A stretch of 32,497 bases of DNA from a virus, in IMG/VR virus record IMGVR_UViG_3300033141_001044, positions 1 to 32,497 of that record, one strand, 5' to 3'. The position numbers and the translations under genes are program-made. Of this stretch, positions 13,813 through 21,597 are shown in pieces. The notes under the pieces were generated by a model. The model saw only the letters and a program-made list of their open reading frames with translations. It ran no database searches and had not been told where the DNA came from. Within the stretch, counting starts at the first letter, position 1. The number at the start of each line of letters is the position of its first letter.

Positions 13813-16026
13813 ATGGTCGAAAACTCAAAACGGGGATACACACCGCCGGACCCGAATTCTAAACGTAGTCAACGCCGCCGCGATAATGAAGGGCGGCGTC
13901 CCCATAATCACCAGGAAGACACGGGCGGGAACATCAAAACTGTAATCGGCGTCACAGGGTTGAAGCATATCGGCGGGCAAATCCGCGAAGAATACCTGAA
14001 CGCTCTTAGGAACTGGTCAACTGAAGTCAAGCTATACCTGGAAATGCGCGACGACCCGATATGCGGGTCCCTGGTAGACGCAATCAAGCTTCCCCTTCAG
14101 GCCGCACAGTTTGACGTTGAACAATCCCCAGGGGGCGCGCCCAACGACGAAGCCGCGGCCGAATGGTTATGGGACGTTATGAATAATATGGACGGCCAAA
14201 CGTGGATTTCTCACGTTGAAGACGCCCTGGAATGCCTGGACTTCGGGTTCGCCTTATCGGAAATCGTCCTGGACAAACGGGCCGACGGCCGACTTTGGTT
14301 GAAGAACATTGACCCACGCGGTCAAGATAGCCTGGACCATTGGCTATACAACGAAACCGAACGGGACAAACTGGAAGCCTTCGTTCAGCGTGACCCGAAT
14401 TATGGCGGAACCTACACGATACCGCTTTCGAAATGCGTTCATTTCACATACAAAGGACGGAAGGGAAACCCCCAGGGTCATTCCATTTTACGGGCCTTAT
14501 ATCGGCCGTATAAGTTCGCGCGGAATCTGGAAGACCTGGAAGGAATCGGAATTGAGCGGGACGTCGGCGGAATGCCGTACGCGAAGCTGACCGACGACAA
14601 CTTCGAACCGGACGACATGGACGACTTGAAAAAGGCATTGAAGGGCCTTCGGAAGGACGAAGAAGCTTATCTTATCGCCCCGCCTGGCGTGGAAATTCAA
14701 GCTTACGGCGGCGGGTCGAAGGTATATGACGTCAACCAGGTAATTGACCGCTGGCATAAAATAACGCTAATGCGCTTCTTCGCGCAATTCCTTATTTTAG
14801 GAATGGGAAGCGTTGGGACACAGTCGCTTGTCAAAGGGTCCCAGGACTTCTTCACGCTCGTACTGGAAGCGGTCCAGCGGTATCTTCTGGAAGCCTGGAA
14901 CCTTCAGCTTGTCCCGTATCTTTTCAGGTTCAACGCCTGGACGGGTATTTCGGGGTATCCGAAAATCGTTTGGGAAAAACCAGGGACCGTTGACCTGAAC
15001 GCGCTTATCACGGCATTGAATACAGCGAAGGGCGCGGGAATCTTCACGCCGACCGACCTTGACGAAGACCACCTTCGAAGCATTGCTGACCTTCCCGAAC
15101 TTCCCGAAGAAGAACGCGGGGGCCTTCGTGATGTTGAAGCCCCGCCAATGGGCGGCTTGTTCGACCTTCCTGATAAACTGGACGACCTGGGGAAGCAAGT
15201 CAAGGACCTATTCATACGATACGCCGCCAGGCCGAAAGCTGGCCAGAAGCAAAGAATCGGGTCGGGGACGTACGAAGAACGGACCAACCGGCAACAACGG
15301 AAACTGGTCCGCGTATATGACGAATGGTCCGCGGCCTTGAAGCGTGACCTGGCCGCGCTGACAAAGAAGGGGGCGACTTCCGCCGAACTTCAAGTACACC
15401 TGGACGCGGCTATTCCGAAGCTGGAAGCGCGCCTGGTTGAAATCCAGTCGGCGGGAATCAAGTCCGCGGCGAAGACGGCCGCCGGTTCACGGGCGGAACT
15501 TCCCGCGGTCCTGGCGAAGACCGACCAGCAAATCCGTGACAACGTCGCGTTGATTCAAAGGAACCTGGTTCCCAGGATACATGAAAAGCTGACCCTGGCC
15601 CTGGCCCTGGCGGTTCCCCTGGCCATTGGCGGAATCGGCGGGCTGGCCGTTGAACAACAGAAGTCCGTTGCCCTGGCCATTAAGAACGCGACCCTGGCGG
15701 GGCGTTCCATGCCCGCCCAATATGCGGGCGGATATTGGGTCGCTATATTTGAAACCGAAAAGACCCTGGGAAGCGTTCGGGAAGCTGAACGGTCCGCCTT
15801 GGGGCTTGACCCCGAACCCGTCCGTTGGGACCTGGACCCGCGGGCCGTTCATTGTAAAGCGTCGCCTGGATTTTATGGTTGTCCTGACCTGGCGGGCGAA
15901 TACAAGGGCGGCTGGTCCACACTTCCGACGGTCCCCGCTGGACAAGTCACTTGTCGCGGGAATTGTCGTTGTCGAATATCCGTCTTCAGGGACGGCCAAT
16001 GGCAACGCGGGGTATATGACGACTAA
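13813..16026 (+). CDS. Portal protein (Mu gp29/DUF935-like) fused to Mu-F-type head morphogenesis domain
   Basis: A 737-residue protein. Residues 40-430 resemble the DUF935 portal family (EEYLNALRNWSTEVKLYLEM, then DPICGSLVDAIKLPL; CVHFTYKGRKGNPQGHSILR). Residues 490-737 resemble SPP1 gp7/Mu F minor head proteins, ending with the family's Cys/His signature (HCKASPGFYGCPDLAGEY, then CRGNCRCRISVF). The portal is the DNA gate at one capsid vertex, and the Mu-F part is usually a separate gene just downstream. Here both are in one open frame with no stop. The ATG follows AAGGGGG and lies 40 bp from the late promoter. Confidence 0.9.
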   Translation: MVENSKRGYTPPDPNSKRSQRRRDNEGRRPHNHQEDTGGNIKTVIGVTGLKHIGGQIREEYLNALRNWSTEVKLYLEMRDDPICGSLVDAIKLPLQAAQFDVEQSPGGAPNDEAAAEWLWDVMNNMDGQTWISHVEDALECLDFGFALSEIVLDKRADGRLWLKNIDPRGQDSLDHWLYNETERDKLEAFVQRDPNYGGTYTIPLSKCVHFTYKGRKGNPQGHSILRALYRPYKFARNLEDLEGIGIERDVGGMPYAKLTDDNFEPDDMDDLKKALKGLRKDEEAYLIAPPGVEIQAYGGGSKVYDVNQVIDRWHKITLMRFFAQFLILGMGSVGTQSLVKGSQDFFTLVLEAVQRYLLEAWNLQLVPYLFRFNAWTGISGYPKIVWEKPGTVDLNALITALNTAKGAGIFTPTDLDEDHLRSIADLPELPEEERGGLRDVEAPPMGGLFDLPDKLDDLGKQVKDLFIRYAARPKAGQKQRIGSGTYEERTNRQQRKLVRVYDEWSAALKRDLAALTKKGATSAELQVHLDAAIPKLEARLVEIQSAGIKSAAKTAAGSRAELPAVLAKTDQQIRDNVALIQRNLVPRIHEKLTLALALAVPLAIGGIGGLAVEQQKSVALAIKNATLAGRSMPAQYAGGYWVAIFETEKTLGSVREAERSALGLDPEPVRWDLDPRAVHCKASPGFYGCPDLAGEYKGGWSTLPTVPAGQVTCRGNCRCRISVFRDGQWQRGVYDD

Positions 16027-16047
16027 ACGAAAAGGGGGAATTTTATC

Positions 16048-16149
16048 ATGGCGAAACCTTGCCCTGGAAGTAAAATCAGAAGCGGGGGGACTGGAAAAGG
16101 AACTGGAAAGGGCGGCGGGAAAGGCCCTATTGGAAAACCTTCCCGATAA
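16048..16149 (+). CDS. 33-residue Gly/Lys-rich small protein
   Basis: A 33-residue basic peptide starting MAKPCPGSKIRSGG and ending GPIGKPSR, rich in Gly and Lys. It has one of the strongest ribosome sites in the genome (AAAAGGGGG eight bases before ATG) and fills the gap between the portal and the next gene, so it is probably translated. The composition suggests binding to DNA or to an acidic protein. No function is known to me. Confidence 0.7.
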   Translation: MAKPCPGSKIRSGGTGKGTGKGGGKGPIGKPSR

Positions 16150-16170
16150 AAAAAGTGAGCGAATTAAAAA

Positions 16171-16374
16171 ATGATAACCGGCAATACCATATATTGCGAT
16201 TGTTGCGGAACTGAAAAGCTGGCCCAGGTCGTCGGCGATAACCTGGTTATTAAGGACCGGCGACACGGGGAAAAGCATATCGCCGTCGTCCCGATTAAAT
16301 CATTACTTGACATTATAAATACTGCGAACGATAATGGTCGAAAGGACCAGGTCGCGGAAGTGGCCAAAACTTAA
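16171..16374 (+). CDS. Small protein with CDCCG motif
   Basis: A 67-residue protein with a CDCCG motif near the N-terminus (residues 9-13), a basic beta-rich middle (VIKDRRHGEKH) and an acidic helix. Only three Cys are present, so zinc binding would need His34/His38 or dimerisation. The ribosome site is poor (no G-run). The gene contains the promoter at 16307-16335 that would serve the tRNA. Function unknown. Confidence 0.7.
   Translation: MITGNTIYCDCCGTEKLAQVVGDNLVIKDRRHGEKHIAVVPIKSLLDIINTANDNGRKDQVAEVAKT
16307..16335 (+). promoter_or_regulatory. Promoter for the tRNA
   Basis: TTGACA (16307-16312), a 17-bp spacer, GATAAT (16330-16335; one mismatch). The predicted start is about 50 bases before the tRNA. 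Together with the terminator at 16491 it would form a separate tRNA transcription unit inside the structural region. Confidence 0.6.
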
Positions 16375-16391
16375 CAACTGAATACAGGCGG

Positions 16392-16465
16392 CGCGGGTAG
16401 GACAAACGGAAAGTCGGCGTTCTCATAAGTCGCAGAACGGGGTTCAATTCCCCGACCCGCTACCA
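16392..16465 (+). tRNA. tRNA-Met (CAT anticodon), initiator-like
   Basis: A 74-nt cloverleaf with encoded CCA. The acceptor is CGCGGGT / ACCCGCT, with all pairs except a C1-T72 mismatch. The D stem is GAC/GTC with A11-T24. The anticodon loop is CTCATAA (CAT at 16424-16426). The T arm is CGGGG / CCCCG around TTCAATT, with discriminator A. An unpaired 1-72 end and A11-T24 are hallmarks of bacterial initiator tRNA. However, the anticodon stem (GCGTT / GTCGC) has only three good pairs and lacks the three G-C pairs next to the loop. A lysidine-type tRNA-Ile(CAT) is the alternative. It lies between head genes and a terminator. Confidence 0.85.
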
Positions 16466-16490
16466 AAGACCGCCCATTGTTGGCCCGACC

Positions 16491-16530
16491 AACCCCGACA
16501 GACGGATTTCCGTCCTTCGGGGTTTTTGTT
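16491..16530 (+). terminator. Intrinsic terminator after the tRNA
   Basis: A two-part stem, CCCCGA / TCGGGG and GACGGA / TCCGTC, with a small internal loop and a two-base loop, followed by TTTTTGTTTTT. It is the strongest terminator in the window. It would end the tRNA transcript, and possibly part of the portal transcript. Confidence 0.88.
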
Positions 16531-16554
16531 TTTGACCTGGTCGGGGGTTCGGAA

Positions 16555-16752
16555 ATGGAGTGCCCGAATTGTCGAAACGAAATGAGAATAAACGAAACGC
16601 TTTCCCGTGGAATGGGGAACCAGTCCTTTCAGGATTGCCCTGTTTGCGGGCTTGTGACGTTGTGTTCGGGTGAACTAATTCAACAAGCCTGGCGTCCTTC
16701 TGACGACGTTAAAAAGGGGGGAAACGAATATGCCATTCGGACCGTATGCTGA
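16555..16752 (+). CDS. Zinc-ribbon protein
   Basis: A 65-residue protein from the ATG at 16555, with CPNC (residues 3-6) and CPVC (residues 29-32) forming a zinc ribbon. GGGGG precedes the start. A longer reading from 16477 would run through the terminator stem and is rejected. It overlaps the next gene by 23 bp. It contains GAG trinucleotides (ATGGAGTGCC, GAATGAGAAT) that are rare elsewhere, so it may be a recent arrival. Confidence 0.72.
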   Translation: MECPNCRNEMRINETLSRGMGNQSFQDCPVCGLVTLCSGELIQQAWRPSDDVKKGGNEYAIRTVC

Positions 16753-18451
16753 TTTCGACGAATGTGTTTTGAAAAATTCTGACAAGTCCAGTCCTGAAGG
16801 CTTCTGCGCCTGGTTACATAAAAAGATATTGGGGACCTGGCCGTCGGAAATGTCCGACGCTAAATTTCCCGAATCCTGGTTGAATGCTTATGACGCGGCC
16901 CTGGTTGCGAAGAAGCCCGAAAAGGAAGCTTTCGCATTGGCCGAAACCGCGGCCCAGGAAGCGGGCTTCGAAAAGGCGTCCTTCGGTTGGGTCAAGCAAT
17001 ACCAGGCCCCGAACATGAAAACCGTCAAGGACGTATATGTTTTCGCTTCGGGTACATGGACCGACAGCGCGGGCAACGAACGGACCTGGACGAACGACGA
17101 ATTGGATAGAATGGTCGTCGCTTTCAAGGCGGGCGTTCCCGTCATGGTTCCCGTCAAATGCGGACACACGTCCGACGACTTTAACGCAAAGATAGCCGAA
17201 GCCCTGGGGGTCCCGAACGAAGTTATCACGGGGGACCACGGCCAGGGTCAAATCAAAGTTGGAAATATGACTTCTCTTGAACGGAAGGGTGACTGGAACG
17301 TTGCCACTTTCGGCAATATCCCCGAACCGATAGCCGACCTTATCGAAGGCGGTCAATACTCGACCGTATCGGTTGAGATTGAAGACGAAATCGGGGAATA
17401 TGGTCCCGCCATAACAGGCGTCGCTTTACTAGGCGCGGAAGAACCAGCAGTCGAAGGGGCGACCCTGGAAAAGGCCCTGGTATTTGGCGGGGCAAGAAAA
17501 GGCGCGCGTGTATGGTCGTTTAGTCGCGACCAGTTACCCGACCCCGTGACGCTTCGGTCGGAGTTTGACGACATACGAAGCAAGGTCGCGGACATTATCA
17601 AGGGGAAGAAAGGCGCGCCGCTTTTCAGGGCATTGTTCGGCAATATAACCGAACTATTCGAACACATGGTCAACGGTAGTCATGCCGCTGAACCAGGGTC
17701 CGGCAAAACGGACCCGAACCAACGCGCCGCAAATGACCAGGGGAATGACGCCCTGGCAAAGAATAAATTGGAAAAGGGGGAAAAACTAATGAAATTACCC
17801 AAAGTCCTTGAAGGCAAAAAGCCCGAAGCTATTCGGGCCATGACTATTCCGGCCCTGGCAAAGCTTTTCGCTGAAGGGGAAACCCCGAAGGTTGAAGAAC
17901 TTTCCGCCGCTTTCCAGGAAGGCGACCTGGCCGCTATTGCCGCGGCCCTGGGCCTGGGCGAAGAAGCAACGCCGGAAGATATTATGACGGCAATCGCCGC
18001 CATGATTGAAAAGGCCAAAGCCGTCCCTGAAGGGAACGAAGGCGGGGAATTAGGAAAGGAACTTCAGAAGGCGAACGATAAAATCGCGGACCTGACGAAG
18101 CGACTGGACGGGCAAGCGGCCCTTTCTGCATGGAAGGAAAAGACGTCCGCATTCGTGAACATCCCTGGGACGCCGACTGAACACGCGGCAAGCCTGGCCA
18201 ACATTGAAACAAAGGCGGGCAAGGAAGCCGCCGAATCACAGTTCGCCGCCCTGGAAGCCGCGAACAAACTGGCCGCCGAAGCTCAAAAGGTTATCGGAAC
18301 GACCAGGTCCACGGGCCCGACTGACTTCGATAACGAAGTCGCGAAGTACATGGACGCTCACGCCGACACAACGAAGGTCAAGGCTATTGAAGCCGTTTCC
18401 AAATCACACCCTGACCTATACTTCGCCAGGCGGGAATCCTGGAACCAGTAA
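16730..18451 (+). CDS. Prohead protease with C-terminal scaffold (Mu gpI-like)
   Basis: A 573-residue protein. Residues 1-85 are a helical N-terminal extension (SWLNAYDAALVAKKPEKEAFALAE, broken for length). Residues 100-255 match the Mu I-type prohead protease: FASGTWTDSAGNERTWTNDE, His146 in VKCGHTSDD, GDWNVATFGNIPEPIADLI, Ser214 in YSTVSVEIED, and the family-typical ITGVALLGAEEPAV. Residues 300-573 are Ala/Glu-rich and helical, as in scaffolds. It would guide capsid assembly and then cleave the scaffold. An in-frame internal start at 17789 gives a scaffold-only product (see that entry). GGGGGG precedes the ATG. Confidence 0.88.
   Translation: MPFGPYADFDECVLKNSDKSSPEGFCAWLHKKILGTWPSEMSDAKFPESWLNAYDAALVAKKPEKEAFALAETAAQEAGFEKASFGWVKQYQAPNMKTVKDVYVFASGTWTDSAGNERTWTNDELDRMVVAFKAGVPVMVPVKCGHTSDDFNAKIAEALGVPNEVITGDHGQGQIKVGNMTSLERKGDWNVATFGNIPEPIADLIEGGQYSTVSVEIEDEIGEYGPAITGVALLGAEEPAVEGATLEKALVFGGARKGARVWSFSRDQLPDPVTLRSEFDDIRSKVADIIKGKKGAPLFRALFGNITELFEHMVNGSHAAEPGSGKTDPNQRAANDQGNDALAKNKLEKGEKLMKLPKVLEGKKPEAIRAMTIPALAKLFAEGETPKVEELSAAFQEGDLAAIAAALGLGEEATPEDIMTAIAAMIEKAKAVPEGNEGGELGKELQKANDKIADLTKRLDGQAALSAWKEKTSAFVNIPGTPTEHAASLANIETKAGKEAAESQFAALEAANKLAAEAQKVIGTTRSTGPTDFDNEVAKYMDAHADTTKVKAIEAVSKSHPDLYFARRESWNQ
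17789..18451 (+). CDS. Nested scaffold protein from an internal start
   Basis: In frame with the protease, codon 354 is an ATG preceded by AAAAGGGGG at eight bases, the same ribosome site used by the strong capsid genes. The 220-residue product (MKLPKVLEGKKPEAIRAM...) holds only the helical scaffold part, including a coiled coil (LGKELQKANDKIADLTKRLD). Lambda C/Nu3 and Mu I/Z make their scaffolds the same way. A scaffold made in excess over the protease is what capsid assembly needs. Confidence 0.8.
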   Translation: MKLPKVLEGKKPEAIRAMTIPALAKLFAEGETPKVEELSAAFQEGDLAAIAAALGLGEEATPEDIMTAIAAMIEKAKAVPEGNEGGELGKELQKANDKIADLTKRLDGQAALSAWKEKTSAFVNIPGTPTEHAASLANIETKAGKEAAESQFAALEAANKLAAEAQKVIGTTRSTGPTDFDNEVAKYMDAHADTTKVKAIEAVSKSHPDLYFARRESWNQ

Positions 18452-18502
18452 GGCTAGTCAAGGACTGGTCAACAAGTAAATTCTGAAAAGGGGGAATTTT
18501 CA

Positions 18503-18898
18503 ATGGGAATGGGATATAACGAAAAGCTTATCTGGACCGAAAGCATGGAATCGGGCGACGACTTTTCTTCAAAGCAATATTACGGTTGTAAAATGGAATC
18601 TGACGGCGTTATTGCTTTGACTACCGGTGACACAGACACGCCCGTCGGCCTGATTATCAACGACCCCGAAGACGGGGAAACCGCGAACGTCCTTATCGTC
18701 GGCCGCGCGCCTGGCGTCGTTGCTGAAGCGATAGACGAAGGGGAAAAGGTCCGAATCGCCAGCGGCGGGAAGGTCGCGCTTTGGGAAACCACGGACACAA
18801 CGACATTCTGTGTCGGGATATGCGTTAAGGCCGCCGAAAACGACGGCGAAATGGGCGTCTTCCTGTTTAACTTCCCGTCGGCAATAGACACGTCCTAA
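18503..18898 (+). CDS. Capsid decoration protein candidate (DUF2190-like)
   Basis: A 131-residue, beta-rich, acidic protein, with PVGLIINDPEDGETANVLIVG and a repeated GEKVRIASGGKVALWE-type strand pattern. This matches the small beta-barrel trimers that stabilise phage capsids, and the gene lies between scaffold and major capsid, the usual place. The start follows AAAAGGGGG. No membrane or zinc features. The alternative is a head completion protein. Confidence 0.75.
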   Translation: MGMGYNEKLIWTESMESGDDFSSKQYYGCKMESDGVIALTTGDTDTPVGLIINDPEDGETANVLIVGRAPGVVAEAIDEGEKVRIASGGKVALWETTDTTTFCVGICVKAAENDGEMGVFLFNFPSAIDTS

Positions 18899-18948
18899 CC
18901 TGGAAAAATAAGAATTGGAACTAAATTGAAAAAGGGGGAAATTAAACA

Positions 18949-19911
18949 ATGAAACGATTCTTCGGAAATCCAAGCGCGGGCGATGTTCATATTGATTCGG
19001 CCTTATCCGAAATCGCAATCGCCTATAAGAACAAATCGTTCATAGCTGACCAGGTCTTCCCGCTTGTCACCGTGGAAAAGCAATCCGACAAGTATTACGT
19101 TTGGGACAAGGGTTCCTGGTTATATAACCAGGTTGAAAAGCGCGCGCCTGGCGACCTGTATCCTGAAGGCCGTATGAAGCTTTCAAACGACGAATATTAC
19201 GCTGACGTTTTTCACCTGGGTTACGGGATACCTTGGGAAAAGAAAAAGAACGCTGACACCGCGATAAACCTGGAACGGTCGGGAACTAACTGGTTAGCAC
19301 ACCAGTTCGCCTTGAACCGCGAAATCCAAATCGCGGCCGATATATTCGTGACTTCCGTATGGGACACGAATCCCGACGTCGGCGACGACTTTATCGCCTG
19401 GGACGACGACGACAATTCGAACCCGCCTGAAGACATAGACGGTTACAAAGACACGGTCCTTCAGAATACGGGCGTCGAACCGAATACACTGGTAATCGGG
19501 AAACAGGTACTCAGCAAGCTTCGCCGGAACCCGATTCTTCTGGATATGTTCAAATACACGGGCAAAGGCATTCTGAACGAACAGCAAGTCGCCGAAGCCC
19601 TGGACATTGAACGCCTGATAATCGGGAAAGCCGTTCAGCGGACTTCGATTGAAGGGGCGACCACAGCAACCCAGGCTTTCGTTTGGGGCAAGAACGCGCT
19701 TCTTCTGTATGTTGCACCGGCTCCCGCCATTGACGAACCTTCAGCGGGATATACCTTCGTTTGGAACCTGGACGGAAGCGGCTTCACAACCGCGATAATC
19801 CCCACGGTCCAGGAAGAACGCGACCGCGATTTCCTGAAAGGAAAACACGCCTTCGATTACAAGGTCACGGGGGCGGACCTGGGCGTCTTCTTTGAGGACG
19901 TCATAAGCTAA
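18949..19911 (+). CDS. Major capsid protein
   Basis: A 320-residue protein with the layout of an HK97-fold capsid protein of the Mu-T or lambda-E kind. The N-terminal segment (LSEIAIAYKNKSFIADQVFP, VTVEKQSDKYYVWDKGSW) is typical. A helix-rich middle follows (WLAHQFALNREIQIAADIF), then TLVIGKQVLSKLRRNPIL, and the C-terminal VFFEDVIS. It follows protease/scaffold and decoration genes. The ribosome site AAAAAGGGGG is among the strongest. The product forms the icosahedral shell. Confidence 0.92.
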   Translation: MKRFFGNPSAGDVHIDSALSEIAIAYKNKSFIADQVFPLVTVEKQSDKYYVWDKGSWLYNQVEKRAPGDLYPEGRMKLSNDEYYADVFHLGYGIPWEKKKNADTAINLERSGTNWLAHQFALNREIQIAADIFVTSVWDTNPDVGDDFIAWDDDDNSNPPEDIDGYKDTVLQNTGVEPNTLVIGKQVLSKLRRNPILLDMFKYTGKGILNEQQVAEALDIERLIIGKAVQRTSIEGATTATQAFVWGKNALLLYVAPAPAIDEPSAGYTFVWNLDGSGFTTAIIPTVQEERDRDFLKGKHAFDYKVTGADLGVFFEDVIS

Positions 19912-19987
19912 ACATAACCAAATCGGCGGGCCCTGGGAAAGCCTGGGGCCTGACCGAAATTCGTTAATCGAAAAGGGGGAAAGTAAA

Positions 19988-20899
19988 ATGACAGTACGAT
20001 GGAGAGGGCGACACGTTTTTGATTCCCTGGCCGCGGGCAAGATAGACGGGGTCCCGCAAAGCATGGTCGGGGAGCAATTCTACGTTTCCGTGAATGACGG
20101 TTCCGATACCAACGTTGGGACCAGTCCTGACAAGCCCCTGAAGACCCTTGAACGGGCCAGGGTATTGAACAACGCCCTGGTTGATTGGGCGCATGACAAC
20201 TATAAATACAACGTGATATGGGTCGAACCTGGCATTTACGACGAATACTTCGAAGGCGGCTTTTATTATTCATACCTGGTCGGCCTGGGGGGGAATCGCC
20301 AGGATGTTCAGATTCGCCCTTCGGAAGACGGGGGCGTTTTCCGAAGCAACGCGACCCTTATCAACGAAGTGTTCCAGAACATTCATTTCCAGTCGCTAAT
20401 CCAGGACGTCGCGACCCTGGACCTGGGAACCGTCAATTATGTGAAGTTCCTGGGTTGTAAGTTCAGCCTGGCCGCCGCCGTAACGGGTGTCAAAGCGATT
20501 GACATTTCAATCGGTTGCGCGGACTTGGAACTGGACGATTGCGACTTCACTTCGGGCGAAACCGAAGACTTCGATTATGGGATATACCAGTCCGCGGGCT
20601 TTTGTCACAACGCCCTAATCAGGAATAACCGCATTCATGCGGACCTGGGCGGAATATACCACGTTGACGGTGTTATCGCGTCCGAAGCTCACGCCATTGA
20701 AAACGATATTCATATCAACACAACGGGAATTGGGATTGACGGCAAAGGCGGCGGCGGGGATTCGGGGTCTTCACTTCTGGCAATCAAGAACCGCATTATC
20801 GTTGACGGCCTGGGCGACGCAATTCACGGCCTTGACGCTGGTAACAAGCTTCACAATGAAACCAACGTGAACGGGACGTTCGCTTACGAAACCGCGTAA
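19988..20899 (+). CDS. Right-handed parallel beta-helix protein in the capsid module
   Basis: A 303-residue protein. The start FYVSVNDGSDTNVGTSPDKP is the classic N-terminal cap of DUF1565/pectate-lyase-like beta-helices. Repeating strands follow (LIRNNRIHADLGGIYHV, IENDIHINTTGIGIDG). This fold occurs in phage tailspikes and in carbohydrate-binding proteins. Its place right after the major capsid gene, not with the tail fibres, suggests a capsid-surface protein that binds host or environmental glycans (inference). A Glu/Asp pair for catalysis is not obvious. AAAAGGGGG precedes the ATG. Confidence 0.8.
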   Translation: MTVRWRGRHVFDSLAAGKIDGVPQSMVGEQFYVSVNDGSDTNVGTSPDKPLKTLERARVLNNALVDWAHDNYKYNVIWVEPGIYDEYFEGGFYYSYLVGLGGNRQDVQIRPSEDGGVFRSNATLINEVFQNIHFQSLIQDVATLDLGTVNYVKFLGCKFSLAAAVTGVKAIDISIGCADLELDDCDFTSGETEDFDYGIYQSAGFCHNALIRNNRIHADLGGIYHVDGVIASEAHAIENDIHINTTGIGIDGKGGGGDSGSSLLAIKNRIIVDGLGDAIHGLDAGNKLHNETNVNGTFAYETA

Positions 20900-20935
20900 C
20901 GAATAGCCTGGTAGAATCAGGAAGAAGGGGGCGAC

Positions 20936-21091
20936 ATGAAGGAAAGGATACCTGTAATAACCGCTGAAGACGTCGCGAAAGGCGACGCCCAGGCGACCGC
21001 CCAGGCTAAAGAAACAATGAACGCATTGGCCAGGGCGCAAGGCTTCGAAGAAGAAGCCAAACCGAAGCCGAAGAAGGCTTCGAAGAAGTAA
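20936..21091 (+). CDS. 51-residue Ala/Lys-rich small protein
   Basis: A 51-residue helical peptide: MKERIPVITAEDVAKGDAQ, then an Ala-rich helix and a Lys/Pro/Ala tail (KPKPKKASKK). The start is well marked by GAAGAAGGGGG. It sits at the head-tail boundary and may be a minor structural or DNA-binding peptide. No family recognised. Confidence 0.72.
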   Translation: MKERIPVITAEDVAKGDAQATAQAKETMNALARAQGFEEEAKPKPKKASKK

Positions 21092-21104
21092 TCCAACGTA
21101 TCAC

Positions 21105-21185
21105 CTGGGGCCCCTGGGTCAACCTGGGGGCCCCTTAACAACAGAATGAGTATATCGGGTTGCTGGCCCCCAGGGGGCCGTCCTG
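21105..21185. other. GC-rich double hairpin in an intergenic gap
   Basis: GGGGCCCC occurs twice about 13 bases apart and can form an 8-bp stem with an intervening loop. It is followed by GGCCCCCAGGGGGCC, which can fold on itself. There is no T-tract, so this is not a plain terminator. It may be an mRNA-stabilising or processing element in the 121-bp gap between 21091 and 21213. Confidence 0.5.
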
Positions 21186-21212
21186 AATTAAAACGTAGGG
21201 GGTAACGAAACA

Positions 21213-21596
21213 ATGGGAAAAGAAGCAACGGGTCGCGACAGTCGTTCGGCCCGACAAATCACACGGAAAGCAATTCCACTCGAAAAGGCAAACGTCCACG
21301 ACGGGGACAAAGACGCGAATAACGATTTCCTGGCCGTCAACTTGACCCCTTCTGATTATCCCGTCCTTTTCCGCGTTCAAGTCATGCTACCCGCCGCCGC
21401 AAAGTTCACGGCTATGATTTCGGACGGGACAACTGAATTGTCATGCGACCTGAACGGCGGGTCGAACCTGGTTGCGTCGGCGTTGTATGTCTTCGACGTC
21501 CTGGTCCATGAAGACGACGAAGTCAATTTCCAGTCGGACCAAAACCAGGACGGTTTCTTGCTACGGGTCCAGGAAATAACCTGGGGGGTCCAGTAG
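21213..21596 (+). CDS. Hypothetical structural protein
   Basis: A 127-residue, mostly beta protein (PVLFRVQVMLPAAAKFTAMI, ALYVFDVLVHEDDEVNFQSD) without recognised motifs. The jelly-roll-like strand pattern and the place between capsid and connector genes suggest a minor head or tail-surface component. GGGGG is followed by an 11-base spacer. It ends one base before the next start. Confidence 0.75.
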   Translation: MGKEATGRDSRSARQITRKAIPLEKANVHDGDKDANNDFLAVNLTPSDYPVLFRVQVMLPAAAKFTAMISDGTTELSCDLNGGSNLVASALYVFDVLVHEDDEVNFQSDQNQDGFLLRVQEITWGVQ

Positions 21597-21597
21597 A

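Noticed and set aside
13745-13945. Open frame reading from 13745 across the promoter and portal start
   Set aside because: It is out of frame with both neighbours, has no ribosome site, and is Arg/Thr-rich in the manner of shadow frames.
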